From NCBI GenBank assembly GCA_038093975.1, contig JBBPTG010000014.1:1-64000 (forward strand): a stretch of 64,000 nt of DNA. The letters run 5' to 3'. Of this stretch, positions 1-10,654 are shown one piece after another; position 1 is the first letter of the stretch, and every line of letters begins with the position of its first letter. Source of the DNA: Chalciporus piperatus (taxonomy: Eukaryota > Basidiomycota > Agaricomycetes > Boletales > Boletaceae). Both the position numbers and the translations under genes were made by a program. A model generated the notes under the pieces. That model worked only from the letters and a program-made list of their open reading frames with translations. It made no database searches and was not told the origin of the DNA.

Positions 1-444
1 GGCACTGAGAACGATGTGTTGTGTCCCGAGATTTTCCTCAACGTCGTTGCAGACAAACTTGCCTACACGTCGACGATGTTCATCAATATTGAGCTTCTCG
101 ACTATTTCTTTTATCAGGTCAGTTTGTCTAGTTTGCAGGTTCGGAACTCGTATTCTGAGCTGTTTTCTAGTTTCCTCGAGAGATTGACTCTCGATTGATC
201 TATGACTTGGATCGGAACGAGATCATCCAGTTTGCACGGGAGAATCCTAGCATTCGACACCATCTAGAACTTCAAGAGCGCAAGGACAAGCTTGAGGAGG
301 TAAAACTTTCCAGTGTCTTATTCGCTTCGTGTCCTGACACGCAACACTCAGGTGATGAAACAACTTAACAGCCTGTCAACACTCCGTCCAGATTCCCAAC
401 CTACCCCAAGACGTCAACGAGGATTATTCGGAGGGATGTTCTGA
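1..444 (+). CDS. MGM1: Mitochondrial dynamin-like GTPase, C-terminal end (partial)
   Basis: This is the 3' end of a gene that begins before the window. Three exons are visible: 1-117, 171-299 and 352-444, separated by GT...AG introns of 53 and 52 bp. The translation has the features of a dynamin GTPase effector domain, with LLDYFFYQ followed by [30 protein letters not shown] and then NSLSTLRPD near the end. This arrangement matches the C terminus of fungal Mgm1/Msp1 (OPA1 family), the inner-membrane GTPase that fuses mitochondrial inner membranes and keeps cristae shaped. The protein ends in a short basic and glycine/phenylalanine tail (LFGGMF). The GTPase domain, transmembrane segment and targeting peptide lie outside the window. 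The main alternative, Vps1 or Dnm1, is less likely because of the NSLSTLRPD ending. Confidence 0.88.
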
Positions 445-647
445 TGACTGCTAGTCTAGATTTTTCGCTTGCGTCACTCTTTTTTGGATGACTCTGCCAC
501 TCGCCCGTCGTAGCTTACTTTGGTTTTCCCGCCTCATTTGCGGAAGGATAATACAATGCATTGGATGTATAATGAGAAATAATCACCGCTCTATGTTGAA
601 AAATGCGAATGGTGAACACAGAGTAGGTACACTCATGGTCGGCAAGT

Positions 648-1332
648 CTAGAGCTTGGCTTTCCCCTTGGCCGTCTACGGAGCACGTCGTCAATGACACA
701 CACCTGGACACACTTCTGTAATAACAACACGTACTTCGAGCACAGCCCCGAGTTTGGTTGCCAACATGACATTTCCCCTCGTCTTGAGCTTGCCAGTCAT
801 GAACGCCTTCTGACCGTCAAGCTAAGTGCCCATCGAAAGAAAGAAAAAAGACACGTCAGACATTCAAATCATCCCCCACACGAGAGCACGAAACACAGGA
901 AAACTCGAAACCCACCTGGCCAGATGATAGTTGCTCAAACGTATCGTCGCTCATGAGGATCGTGACACCAGCCTTGGCGGGTGCTTCGACGGGTCCCTTG
1001 TACACCGTGCCTTTTTCCTTCATGTCGATCGTCCAGACGGCTTCTTCTTTCTTGGCGTTTGTTATCCGCATCTCAAAGATTGCATTTGTCTGTTGGGGGG
1101 CAGCAATAAGACACGGAGGAAAGGGGGTGGCAATGGTGGGATCAAGAGAGGGACATGGCGCGTACCTTCTTGAGCTGGGCTTTCCGCTCAGTTTCGCTGA
1201 AACCCTCAAAGGCAGAGCCGAGCCGTGCGATGATCTCTGAAGCCTGAGAGGGACATAATGAACGTTTGGTTGCGGAAATGCAAGGAGGGCGATGAGGGTT
1301 ACCTTGAAACCTTCTACTTTGATGTCGGACAT
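648..1332 (-). CDS. SCP2 sterol-carrier domain protein with PTS1 signal
   Basis: Five exons (1332-1303, 1243-1166, 1089-916, 821-735, 674-648) join in frame to give a protein of about 131 residues, essentially one SCP2 domain. The start is MSDIKVEGFK. Family marks are FEMRITNAKKEEAVWTIDMK, the turn GPVEAPAKAGVTILMSDD, and the DGQKAFMTGKLKTRGNVMLA segment. SCP2 domains bind lipids in a hydrophobic tunnel and take part in peroxisomal lipid handling. The last exon is only 27 nt and encodes TAKGKAKL followed by a stop, so the protein ends in AKL, a type-1 peroxisomal targeting signal. That exon is easily missed: reading through the donor at 734 gives a different tail with no PTS1. All exon lengths are multiples of three and all introns are phase 0. 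A stand-alone SCP2 protein of this size is usual in fungi. Confidence 0.92.
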
Positions 1333-1581
1333 GGTGGGGATGGGAGGAGGAGAGTGGAGCACTGGGCAAACTTTAAGCACAGGTTGTGACAATGTCGTAC
1401 TCTATCATATGATTAACCGTGGCCGGTAAGTTGTTCGGCTACCCAACATCGGGAATCCATGACTGCATCCGTCAGAGTCTACGCTGACACGTCAAGTTTG
1501 AGGAAGGTCAGAAATATCTTTAAAATACCAACTACATATCTTACATCCTCTGTCCCGTGGAAGATCTGCACCCCTGTCCCC

Positions 1582-3836
1582 TCAGAGCAACTTCTTATCA
1601 TACCAATCATGTTCATACTGAATCCCCGCTTTTATCGTCGACGCAAGTTGCCATCCGTGTCCCTCTCCCGGGAATAGGTGATACTCCACCCTATCCGCAC
1701 CTCCTTGCGTTTTAATTGTGTTGACGATCCTCTCAGCCTGTTGCGGAGGGACAATCTTGTCGTCCGCCCCTTGGAGTACCTGAACAAGAGTATCGTCAGT
1801 CAGGGTGCGAACTTGTCTGATCGAGAAGACGCACCAGGAGCGGAGTAACGATTCTGTTCGCATAGTTGACAGCACTACGTGCCGCGTACACTTCGGGGAC
1901 TTCTGCGAGGGAGCCACCTATCAACTTTTCCAGATACCTCAGCTCAAACTTGTGAGTGGAATTCATAAACGCCGGTAGGTCAGAGAGACCGTATAGCGAA
2001 TTGGCGGCCTTGAAGTAGGAAGGATCAGGTGCGATGGAAACCGCAGCCAGAGTGGTGAACCCGCCAGCAGAGCCACCTCTGATGGCAACGCGGGATCCAT
2101 CGATGAGTGAATATGGTGCTTCTGCGAGCATCCTGGAGGCATCCTGAGAGTCTTGGACGTCAATGATACCCCAGTTCCCAACAAGCCGCGATCTGAAAAT
2201 GGATAAGAGACGTGAGGTCACGATGAGCGGGGCATCCTTACACATATTCTCGACCATAACCTGACGAGCCGCCATAATTCACATCCAACCTTTCCGAATC
2301 ACATCAGCTTTTGCGTAGAGCATAAGTGAAGCCTGCTTACCAGACGTAACCACGACTAGTAAAGTAGATCTTTGACCAGTTGAGGGTTTGCGGTGTCATG
2401 CTTGTAGGGCCTCCATGGATGTTGACAATGCAAGGGGGCTTTTCGCCTGGGATGCTAGAACCCGAATACTTGGGATTCTTGGGGGCATAATATACCACAT
2501 ACAACGGTTTCTCGTCCCTGTAAAGCGTGATTGCCTGAGGGGGTGATATGTATTCCTTGTCTTCTGCTGATGTCGATTTCAATGAGCTCGATTTCAAAAC
2601 CTGGTACGTCGGCACGAATGAGGTTCCCGTGAACTTGCACATGAATACACCTCCTGGTGCGTCGCTCTTGTTTGCGATAAAGACGATCGAAGCACCCCCG
2701 CTACTCCTGACGTACTCCGACATGGAGAAAGGGAACTTCACCTCAGTGATGCTTGGTTTTTCAGAGAGGCTCGCCAGATACAAGACAGTGCGTCCGTCTC
2801 TCATGGCAATGAACGCTCCATATTTGCTGTCACCGCCCGCAGGGTCGTCCAGGATGGCATACGGGGAATATCCAAGAAGCCACGCGGGTTGAGCAAAGTC
2901 TTCTTTAATAGACTCCGGAATGGCGAGCCGAGTGGAATTTGTGATGGTGGAGTATACAAATGGATTCTGGAAACCGTTCAATTGGTCCGAGGTGAACACC
3001 AAAGTAGTGTCTGTCACCCAGGTAGGGTAGGTGACCGATTTAGTGAGCTTCGCCCCAGCGACATAGGTCTTGTTCAACAGGACGAGCGTGTCCTCTTGGA
3101 TTAGTACGTCGGCGACGTAGATGAGCGCCCCTTCCCAAGGCATGTCTGGGTGGTACCACTCTTGCCAGGCTATCTTTGTCCCTGATGGATTGAACACTGG
3201 GGAGGAATAGAAGTCGGCGCCTACAACGAGGGGGAATACTGCCTTCCGAGTGGTGTTGATAACGCACAACGTCGTGATGATCGTCTGCGGGGTATCTACT
3301 GTATGATCCTCGAGAATCGATACAAGAAGATCGTTCCGAACAGGGTGGACAGCGAAGTTGGAATAGCAATGTGCGTGGATATCTAAAGGAACATCGCTGA
3401 TCAGGGAATGATGACTACGGTGAACGATAGGCACTGTTGTCACCTGGAGTTACTGGCTCGGGTGTCTTCGTCGATGCCTTGACCGAATACACGCGGTTGT
3501 CTGCAGAGTTTGAAAAGTACACCGTGCCTCCATACGCAATTGCTGCTGCTCCCCCGTACTCTTCGACGCGGGTTCGAGCGCTGTAAGGAGATGCGATGAT
3601 ATCCTGCCCCGTGAGCGTCTCGACGATAGCGTGGCGCGCATTATCTTCAGGACGACTTTCGATATGATATATCGTGTTCTCCGTCGCATCGACGAACACG
3701 TCATCAAATGCGATATTCTATGGGTATCGATGATGCCTTTCCACAAGAGGTGATGGCCAACTGAACTCACGCCTTGTATGATGGAATCTGTTGTGATGGG
3801 CGATTCCCACTTTCCGTACGGTGCCGTTTGAGACAT
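1582..3836 (-). CDS. S9 family serine peptidase (acylaminoacyl-peptidase-like), copy 1
   Basis: A multi-exon gene encoding a protein of nearly 700 residues with a beta-propeller N-terminal half and an alpha/beta-hydrolase C-terminal half. The start is MSQTAPYGKWESP; the stop follows WYDKKLL. The propeller region carries SPVFNPSGTKIAWQEW and repeated strands. The hydrolase domain begins around CIVNIHGGPTSM, and the catalytic serine sits in IRGGSAGGF. The aspartate is in LQGADDKIVPP and the histidine in GEGHGWQ, so the triad is intact. Proteins of this kind (MEROPS S9C, dipeptidyl-peptidase 5 or acylaminoacyl-peptidase relatives) cleave short or N-acylated peptides. No signal peptide is evident, so it is probably cytosolic. 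It lies head to tail with a second copy 370 bp upstream, and shares a near-identical 230-bp tract with it. Confidence 0.92.
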
Positions 3837-3901
3837 GTCGCCTGGAGCTGAGAAACAGTTTGGATGCGATGTAGAAGATACCAAGATGGCCTCCTGCCAA
3901 T

Positions 3902-3958
3902 TCTACATCCCCGATCAGCACACACCGCGACCATTTTGGTAGAGGTTCATGTGCTCGT
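3902..3958. repeat. Short dispersed fragment, similar to 14353-14415
   Basis: This stretch just upstream of peptidase copy 1 closely resembles the stretch at 14353-14415. Shared words include ctctacatcc/ttctacatcc, atcagca, ccgcgac and cgaccattttggta, then gttcatgtgctcg. The second location has a few extra bases. It shows that sequence from upstream of copy 1 also took part in the rearrangements at 14.35 kb. Confidence 0.5.
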
Positions 3959-4206
3959 CGCCAGAGAGTGAGGCCGGCCCGGAGCGTAATCAGGGGTAAA
4001 AAGTGTCGGATGAAAACAGCCGTTCCAAGGGGCTCGTCTGGTGACCAACCGTAGGTAATGGTCATCGCTAATCCTCACCAAGTCCTGGTTGCCTAGTAGT
4101 GGAACCTGCGTTCTCGGATCTGCCTAGAACAGACTAACTAATGTACATCGCCCAATTCAAGATATCCTTCCATCGTACACACAGCCCCATGTTTTGCTAA
4201 CCCCCT

Positions 4207-6474
4207 TCAAAGTAACTTCTTATCATACCAGGCGTGCTCGTACTGAAGCGCAGCCTTGATAGTCGAAGCAAGTCGCCATCCGTGACCTTCACCCTGGAAT
4301 ACGTGATAGTCCACTCTATCTGCACCTCCATGCTCTTTGATCGTGTTCACAATTTTCTCGGATTGCTCCGGAGGAACGATCTTATCATCCGCACCTTGGA
4401 GTACCTAAGCAAGACAAGATCCAAGTCAATGGATCAAATCCAACAAGGACGATAACGGGACTCACGAGAAGTGGCACGGTAATCTTGTCTGCATGATTCA
4501 CAGGGCTACGCGCTGCATACACTTTGGGGATTTCCAGCGGGGTACCACCCAATAACTTGTTCATGTACGTCAACTCGAACTTGTCAGTAAATTGTGAGAG
4601 TAGCACGAGATCCGAAATTCCGTAGGATGATGTGGCCGCTTTGAAGTAAGAAGGGTTTGGCGCGATGGAGAGCGCGGCCAAAGTGGTGTATCCTCCTGCT
4701 GAGCCACCTCTAATGGCGACACGGGATCCGTCAATGAGGGAATATGGGGCAGCTGCGAGCAGCTTGGGTGCGTCTTGAGAGTCTTGTACGTCAACGAGAC
4801 CCCAATTTCCAGCAAGTCGGGATCTGATGAAGCGTGAGAGGTGTGATCGTCCATCGGGTAGGTGGTCCTTACATGTATTCCCGGCCATAGCCCGACGAGC
4901 CGCCGTAGTTCACATCCAGCCTTTTGAGATAACATCAGCCCATGCGCTGGAAAGCCATCGAATCATACTTACCAGGCATAACCACGGCTGGTGTAGTATA
5001 TCTTTGACCAGTTGAGAACCTGTGGTTCCATGGAGGTAGGGCCTCCATGAATGTTGACAATGCAAGGAGGTTTTTCGTCTGGGTTACTCGGGCCTGAATA
5101 TTTGGGATTCTTCGGAGCATAGTAGACCACATAGAGGGGTTTCCCATCTCTGTAAAGTGTGATCGGCTGAGGGGGTGAAATATACTCCTCGTTACCCGTG
5201 ACTGGGTTCGATGAGCTCGATTTCAAGACCTGGTATGTCGGCGCGAACGAAGATCCCGTGAACTCGCACGAGAATAACCCTCCTGGAGCGTCGCTTTTCT
5301 TGGCGATGAAGAGGATCGATGTACCTCCCCTACTCTTGACGTACTCGGCAACGCTGAAGGGGAAATCTTTGATCTCCACGATGCTTTGTTCCTCAGAGAG
5401 GCTAGCGATATACAGGACATTGCGGCCGTCACGAAGAGCAGTGAACGCCCCGTATTTCTTGTCGCCGCCTGTGGGGTCATCAAGAATCGCGTAAGGGTAA
5501 TTTCCAAGATACCAAGCAGGTTGACCAAAGTCTTCTTCGATAGACTTGGGAATGGCAAGTCGTGTCGTGCCAGTGACGGTCGAGTAGATGAATGGGTTTT
5601 GAAAACCGTTCAGTTCGTCCGAGGTGAAGACAAGTGTGGTGTCGGAAGACCAGGTGGGGAATGAGACTGATTTGGTGACCTTCTCGCCGGCGACATAGGT
5701 CTTGTTCAGGACGAGGAGCGTGTCCGCTTGGACTAACACATCGGCAACGTAAATGATTGACCCTTCCCAAGGCATGTCTGGGCGGTACCACTCTTGCCAG
5801 GCTATCTTTGTCCCTGATGGATTGAACACTGGGGAGGAATAGAAGTCGGCGCCTACGACGAGGGGGAATACTGCCTTCCGAGTGGTGTTGATAACGCACA
5901 ATGTCGTGATGATCGTCTGCGGGGTATCTACTGTATGATCCTCGAGAATCGATACAAGAAGATCGTGCCGAACAGGGTGGACGGCGAAGTTGGCATATCG
6001 GTAGTTCGGGTTGTCTACGCAGCACCGAGATGATCAGCAGGGAGATCATGACAAATCGAATGGTATTACCTGGGGTTACGGGCTTTGGTGTCCCCAATTT
6101 TGCCTTGATCGAGTACAGGCGGTTATCAATGAAGTTCGAGAAGTATACTGAACCTCCATGAGCGATTGCAGCCGCACCACCATATTCGTCAACGCCGGTG
6201 CGGGCACTGTACGGGGATGGGATGATATCCCTCCCGGGTCTCCCCGAGGGTGTGTGCAGTACGATCACGTATCGACCGTTGTCTTCAGGTCGCTTTTCTA
6301 TGTAGTATACTTTGTTCTCCGTGGGGTCGACGAAAATGTCATCGAACGCAATGCTCTACCGACATCAATCCCATCTGTTCTGCAAGAAATGTGGACGATT
6401 GGACTCACGCCTTGTACAATGGTGTCTGGAGTGATAGGCGACTCCCACTTTCCATATGGCGCAGTCTGTGACAT
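4207..6474 (-). CDS. S9 family serine peptidase (acylaminoacyl-peptidase-like), copy 2
   Basis: A tandem paralogue of the gene at 1582-3836, with the same exon plan and the same start (MSQTAPYGKWESP) and end (WYDKKLL). The triad is intact: serine in IRGGSAGGY, aspartate in LQGADDKIVPP, histidine in GEGHGWR. The first intron lies right after the opening exon (donor near 6410, acceptor near 6355), and the second exon opens with SIAFDDIFVDPTENK. The propeller contains the same SPVFNPSGTKIAWQEW strand as copy 1. Most of the gene has diverged clearly from copy 1, but 5760-5992 is almost identical to 3130-3361. The promoter and first exons lie inside or next to the left direct repeat (6325-7319), and a damaged copy of this 5' end survives at 14413-14567. 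Confidence 0.92.
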
Positions 6475-7319
6475 TGTCGTCTGCGATTGAGTCTGATCGA
6501 TGTTGGCTTGGTGTATGTGGTATCAGAGATATGGTCAAAGCTGCACTATATCGCATTCAAATGATTCTGATCAGCTCAGCGCCATCCGAATGGAGATTCA
6601 TCGCGGCATCTAGAACAAGATCTAGAATACTCCCTGGAATAATACGTATCCAAGAGTTGGCAAGACACGTGCTTCCGAAGAACTAGATATTGGCCATCAG
6701 AATCCCTCCCCGATTGTGCATCCAGGGTCCTGATAGCGGCCTTGTTTGCCCCATGGGGTAAGGAGCTCTGTATCGTGACCTAAGCCGCTGCGTACCAATC
6801 CTTCCTCGTGCTTGGAGGATAGCAAAAGGCATTTAAAGAGCTCTAGCATCAGTCAACGACAGAGCCCATGCAATGCCAAATACTACGCACCACATCACAC
6901 CGTGTCTTAGCGATGCCTATGGGATATGGATGGGACAGAAGCATTCCGTATGCTATGACGTGCTGGGCCGTTTGAATAGTTCGTCCAAGAGAGCGGCGAC
7001 TTTCTTCTGTGCTTCGGTCTTCTCCTGCTGCACTTGCTTCAGTTCGACATCCCGGCGATGCGCAATCTACGCTTCATCCGACAAAAGTAAAAGCAACTTC
7101 AGAGAGTGTGTGAGTGAGAGCAGCGAGTCCGCTGCTCGTACCTACATCGAGATAAATTGAGGAATGGATCATGAATAAACCGAGATACTTACCATTGATT
7201 CGGCACACGATTCAGCCCGGAATGATTCCCGAGCGACGCGGAATTTATCCTTGTTTCCAACCTTGTGTGTGGGATCAATAACATGCGCCAAGCACATTGA
7301 TTGAACGCACAGAAGCAAG
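6325..7319. repeat. Left copy of about 1-kb direct repeat (peptidase 5' end + MED22 3' end)
   Basis: This segment matches 14411-15406 in the same orientation with only scattered mismatches and small indels. A run at 6949-6956 (tatgctat) and the whole stretch tgacgtgctgggccgttt are shared. It includes the first exon of peptidase copy 2, its upstream region and the last exons of a MED22-like reading frame. Similarity begins around ggtcgacgaaaatgtca and ends after gcaaggct at about 7319. Confidence 0.85.
6953..7319 (-). pseudogene. 5'-truncated copy of MED22
   Basis: The last exons of the MED22 gene at 15032-15601 are repeated here, ending at the same stop codon context. The exon that begins IGDKDKFRVA is present, but the sequence breaks off at about 7319, inside the end of the first coding exon. 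No start codon or N-terminal half is available, so this is a truncated duplicate and not a gene. In the helix region the codon for alanine of AQIAHRR has become a valine codon (gtagattgcgc on the coding strand), consistent with relaxed selection. Confidence 0.8.
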
Positions 7320-7634
7320 GCTGTCAAGATACAATCTACGAAGCGCTTCGACCCGAAGCATCCCTCTCGCTATCACCCCGAGACGTGGCTCACAGTGAGT
7401 CTTCTCCGTTGGCTCCCTTATCTCCTCCCGGACTTGGACTCCTCAGTCCTCGAGTCGGAGCAGGGCTGGCCGACACATCATGTTCATGCAGCGATGTCGT
7501 CGCCGCCAGAACGCCGACCTCACCTTCAAGTTCGTCGGTGGCTGGAAGCGAGAACAATCCGGGCGACTGTCACGTTGTCAACGATGTCCACGGACCAGAT
7601 TAAAATTTAAAAACCTATGCTACGAAAACACGAG

Positions 7635-7950
7635 TGATACCTGCCGGACAACTCACCGCGATGTGTTACCCCACAGTCGGATACCCTCAGCTACGCGTCT
7701 GCAGCGATTTCTTAAACTGGCTCTTCCACCTCGACAACACCTCCCATGACATGGACAACCGTGGCCCTAAAGAGGTCAGTGACGTCGTCGTGAACTCGCT
7801 CTGCCATCCGCACACGTGTCGTACTCCGGTGCGTCTTAATCGGATGACCAAAAAGTGAGTGCTTCCCTGTTCTGTGTTTGATTGCCCCTTGCCCCGGCTG
7901 ACTTGGTGTGTTAGCTTTTACAAACGGATGAGAAAGACTGTGAGGCTTGT
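7635..7950 (+). pseudogene. Remnant of a sesquiterpene synthase
   Basis: Two exon pieces (to 7854 and from 7915, with a GTGAGT...TTAG intron) encode a fragment with the Agaricomycete terpene-synthase block LTAMCYPTVGYPQLRVCSDF, then NWLFHLDNTSHDMDNRG and FYKRM. In the family this block surrounds the first metal-binding acidic motif, and here an aspartate expected in DNTSDDMD appears as histidine. Nothing upstream (7320-7634) or downstream supplies the N terminus, the NSE motif or the C-terminal helices, and the next gene on the opposite strand starts at once. I read it as a truncated relic. No catalytic function is likely. Confidence 0.6.
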
Positions 7951-8038
7951 AGTGTACATATTGCGTGAGTGCATGGACGAACAGAAGAAAAAGCTATTCA
8001 AGGGTCGATATCTGAATGAAGAACGTCAGGAACGGGTA

Positions 8039-9334
8039 TCAGCGACATTGGTCGTCGGTCTTAACAAGCGCCTCCACTTGAAAAGATTTCCCGTCCTTGT
8101 CATCAAAACGCACGCCCCTCGACCGCCAACGATCCCACCACTTTTGTATAAAGGTGGCGTGATCCACCACCCCGGCCAACGTGCCAGTGTTCCGAATACG
8201 GACTTGCGTCAACTTTGGTAGGTCCGATTCTTCAATTTGGCACATCAGGTCTTCGAGGGGCTTCATGATGTACGCCGCAAAGATCTGCATTGGGACGCCC
8301 ACGAGGTCTTCGCTAATAGGGAAGATTCCGATGCGCTTGAGGGAGGGATGATAGAGGTGGTATAATTGTTGGTGAGGGAAGATTGTGATAAACGTCTCGA
8401 GGTTCGGACATTTGGCAATGATTTCAGGTAATAGAGGCGTTTGAGCGACGGTCCGAACGATACGGATTTTGTGGCCATGCGTCCGTAGAAAATCGGGACT
8501 GAACGGGGAAAACCCCTCGAGGCGATGTAGGCAAGGTAACTGGTCGGGGGAATTGGAAAGCATGAGAAGGAGTGTGTTCAGGGGGACGTTTCCCAGAGAT
8601 GCGTGAGAGAATGAAGGACTGTCTCCTAAAATCAGGGTCCTGAGGTTGGGGAGCATAAGGTGCTCCTGACGGGGTTTTTCAGGGAATGAACCGTGAATGT
8701 TCGTTAATGTAAGGCTCCTGAGGCCACGTAAGTCCCGCAGCAGCCACATCAGGTCGCTCCAACTCGGACTCTCGTTGCAAGTCCACTCCACGCGGCGCAG
8801 CGAAGAGGCACTTGTCTTGATCAAGGCCTGTACGACCTCTGTAGGGGTCTGCGCGGGAGGAAGAATCTTCTGCGAGTTGGGAGTGAGCGTCATGTAGAAA
8901 TTGCTGTTGACGAAGATCTCGAGGTTGGGGGTACATCGTAAGAGACGCGCAAGATTTTTCGACACGGAAGGGTGTGGATTGTAGAGTTGTACGTCTACGC
9001 GACGTGTCAACGACCCAAGAGCTCGAATTCCATCCTCGGCTTTGCTCTTCTCCAGACGGTCCGCAAAGATAATGAGTTGTTTTGAACTAGTGAGATGAAT
9101 GTGCTCGTGGATGAGCTCCAGTATTATAGAGTACCAGTCCTTGCAGACCAGCAAGAGTGCCAGACGGATAGATGAAACCATGTTCCAACACACATCGACC
9201 TCGCGAGTTTCGGAGAATGGATCAAGTCTGTCAGAGAGCAGTAACCCTGGAACTCGCACGATCAGAGCGAAAATATGGTGCCAAACTTCAACGGAGAGAA
9301 GACGAGACAAGACCATGGTTTTCGTCCTGAGCAA
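8039..9334 (-). CDS. F-box-like / leucine-rich-repeat protein
   Basis: One uninterrupted reading frame of 431 codons. Near the N terminus, LLSVEVWHHIFALIVRVPG followed about 40 residues later by LALLLVCKDWYSIIL fits an F-box, the Skp1-binding module of SCF ubiquitin ligases. The rest shows irregular leucine-rich repeats typical of Agaricomycete F-box proteins, for example LRGLRSLTLTNIHG, LMLPNLRTLILGD and CPNLETFITIFPH. The substrate is unknown; such genes are numerous and fast-evolving in these fungi. Either the methionine at 9334 or the one six codons later (MVLSRLLSVEV) could be the start; the second lies closer to the F-box. The gene sits inside the inserted block between the two direct repeats. 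Confidence 0.75.
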   Translation of the reverse strand: MLRTKTMVLSRLLSVEVWHHIFALIVRVPGLLLSDRLDPFSETREVDVCWNMVSSIRLALLLVCKDWYSIILELIHEHIHLTSSKQLIIFADRLEKSKAEDGIRALGSLTRRVDVQLYNPHPSVSKNLARLLRCTPNLEIFVNSNFYMTLTPNSQKILPPAQTPTEVVQALIKTSASSLRRVEWTCNESPSWSDLMWLLRDLRGLRSLTLTNIHGSFPEKPRQEHLMLPNLRTLILGDSPSFSHASLGNVPLNTLLLMLSNSPDQLPCLHRLEGFSPFSPDFLRTHGHKIRIVRTVAQTPLLPEIIAKCPNLETFITIFPHQQLYHLYHPSLKRIGIFPISEDLVGVPMQIFAAYIMKPLEDLMCQIEESDLPKLTQVRIRNTGTLAGVVDHATFIQKWWDRWRSRGVRFDDKDGKSFQVEALVKTDDQCR

Positions 9335-9996
9335 GACAGTGTATCAGTTGCTCCTCAGGAGGTCCGAGAACAACTCCACCTACCAGACGGGAAACGAAGC
9401 CGAGAAACACGCGCCAAAGAGGGTGCGACAGTGAGCAACCGTCAAAGGCCTGATAGAAACAAGCAAATGAGGGCGAATATGATGGTATACAGCGGATCAG
9501 AAGATGTACACGATGTAAAGGTTTGGTATAACGCGCGCAAAGCGGCAGTGGTGTCAAGAAATTCCTAGGACCCACATTGGCGTCATTTATAAGGTAGCCC
9601 TCATGTGAATCCAGAACTTGGGCCCCGTGTTCACGGCAAGCTTTCTCCAAAACGGACTTGACATTGACGAAGTCAGGTTGATTGAAAAGGAACCGACGAG
9701 AGCTTGGGCAGCAGTTGAGCTGTCTGAACTTCGGGCTCCGCTGGTTTGCGTGACCGAGTGCCAAGCGCCTACAAAGTAAACCAAAATTTTGCCTCGAGGC
9801 CGCCCACAATCGTGCCCTCAAACCTCTAGAAATGAAAATACCCATGTCAGCTTGATGTCAGCTGCTCGATTTTCTCATGGCCGGTCACACCTATGAGAAA
9901 GCTGGATGGTTCAAGGGAATGGCCGATCATACGCGAGCGAATTCGAGGAGGTGCCAAAGGTCGGAGAAACATTTAGGCTTCCGCCGAAAGACACAT
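9335..9996. other. No recognised gene; inserted sequence
   Basis: On the minus strand a frame of 185 codons covers 9288-9845 and overlaps the F-box start. It contains VYFVGAWHSVTQ in another frame, but no domain I can defend. No splice pattern gave a convincing protein. It ends where similarity to the downstream inverted block begins. Confidence 0.4.
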
Positions 9997-10613
9997 AATG
10001 ACAGTCAATGAATTTGAGCCAGCGCGGTGGACCAGAGTCGCCTTTCTGGTGACATGAGCCATTTACTTCCGTTCCGAAGGGTCCGTTTCGCTGGCAACCA
10101 GGATTTGCGTCTCTACGTCCGAATCTATGCGTCCACCCCCTTTGCATTCCTGCGTCATCTCGACCATCCGATATGGACGCTCCAGGTGGTCGGTCGTACT
10201 TCGGATTTGGCTGTGATGTGACAATAGGTTCACGCCTTATTATAATCTACCACGCACCGTCACCCTTCGAAACGGCAGTCTTCTTTCCTCTGCCATGTCC
10301 CAGGATATAATAAGAAGACAGGCGAGCCGCAAGATCATTTCGTGAGACCACCAATATCCCTTTTATTGGTGATGACAACCTTGGATAACAGAATACGTAT
10401 GCAGTCGCCCAAGGGAAAGTCGTCCAGATGAGATTTTCTCATCTCATGTCACTCTTGTGTGCGATCGTGCACCAACTGGATTTCACATGTCATTCCCTTT
10501 CAGTCAATCCAACAAACCTGTCCGCAGGGAATCCGCGCTTTCAACAAAATGAAATCGGAACCATGCTCTGTATGGTCACACGAAATGGGTGGGGACACCG
10601 TCTCCCTCGAATG

Positions 10614-10621
10614 GATATAAG
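10614..10621 (+). promoter_or_regulatory. TATA-like element of P450 copy A
   Basis: The word gatataag lies about 40 bp before the start codon at 10655 and is conserved at the same distance upstream of the P450 copy at 53659. Its position and conservation suggest a core promoter element; no transcript start is known. Confidence 0.35.
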
Positions 10622-10654
10622 CACGGACCCTTCTCGACAAGCAGTCACCAGAAA

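Noticed and set aside
9288..9845. A 185-codon minus-strand gene
   Set aside because: It overlaps the F-box start, and its only suggestive string is out of frame; no domain or splice support.
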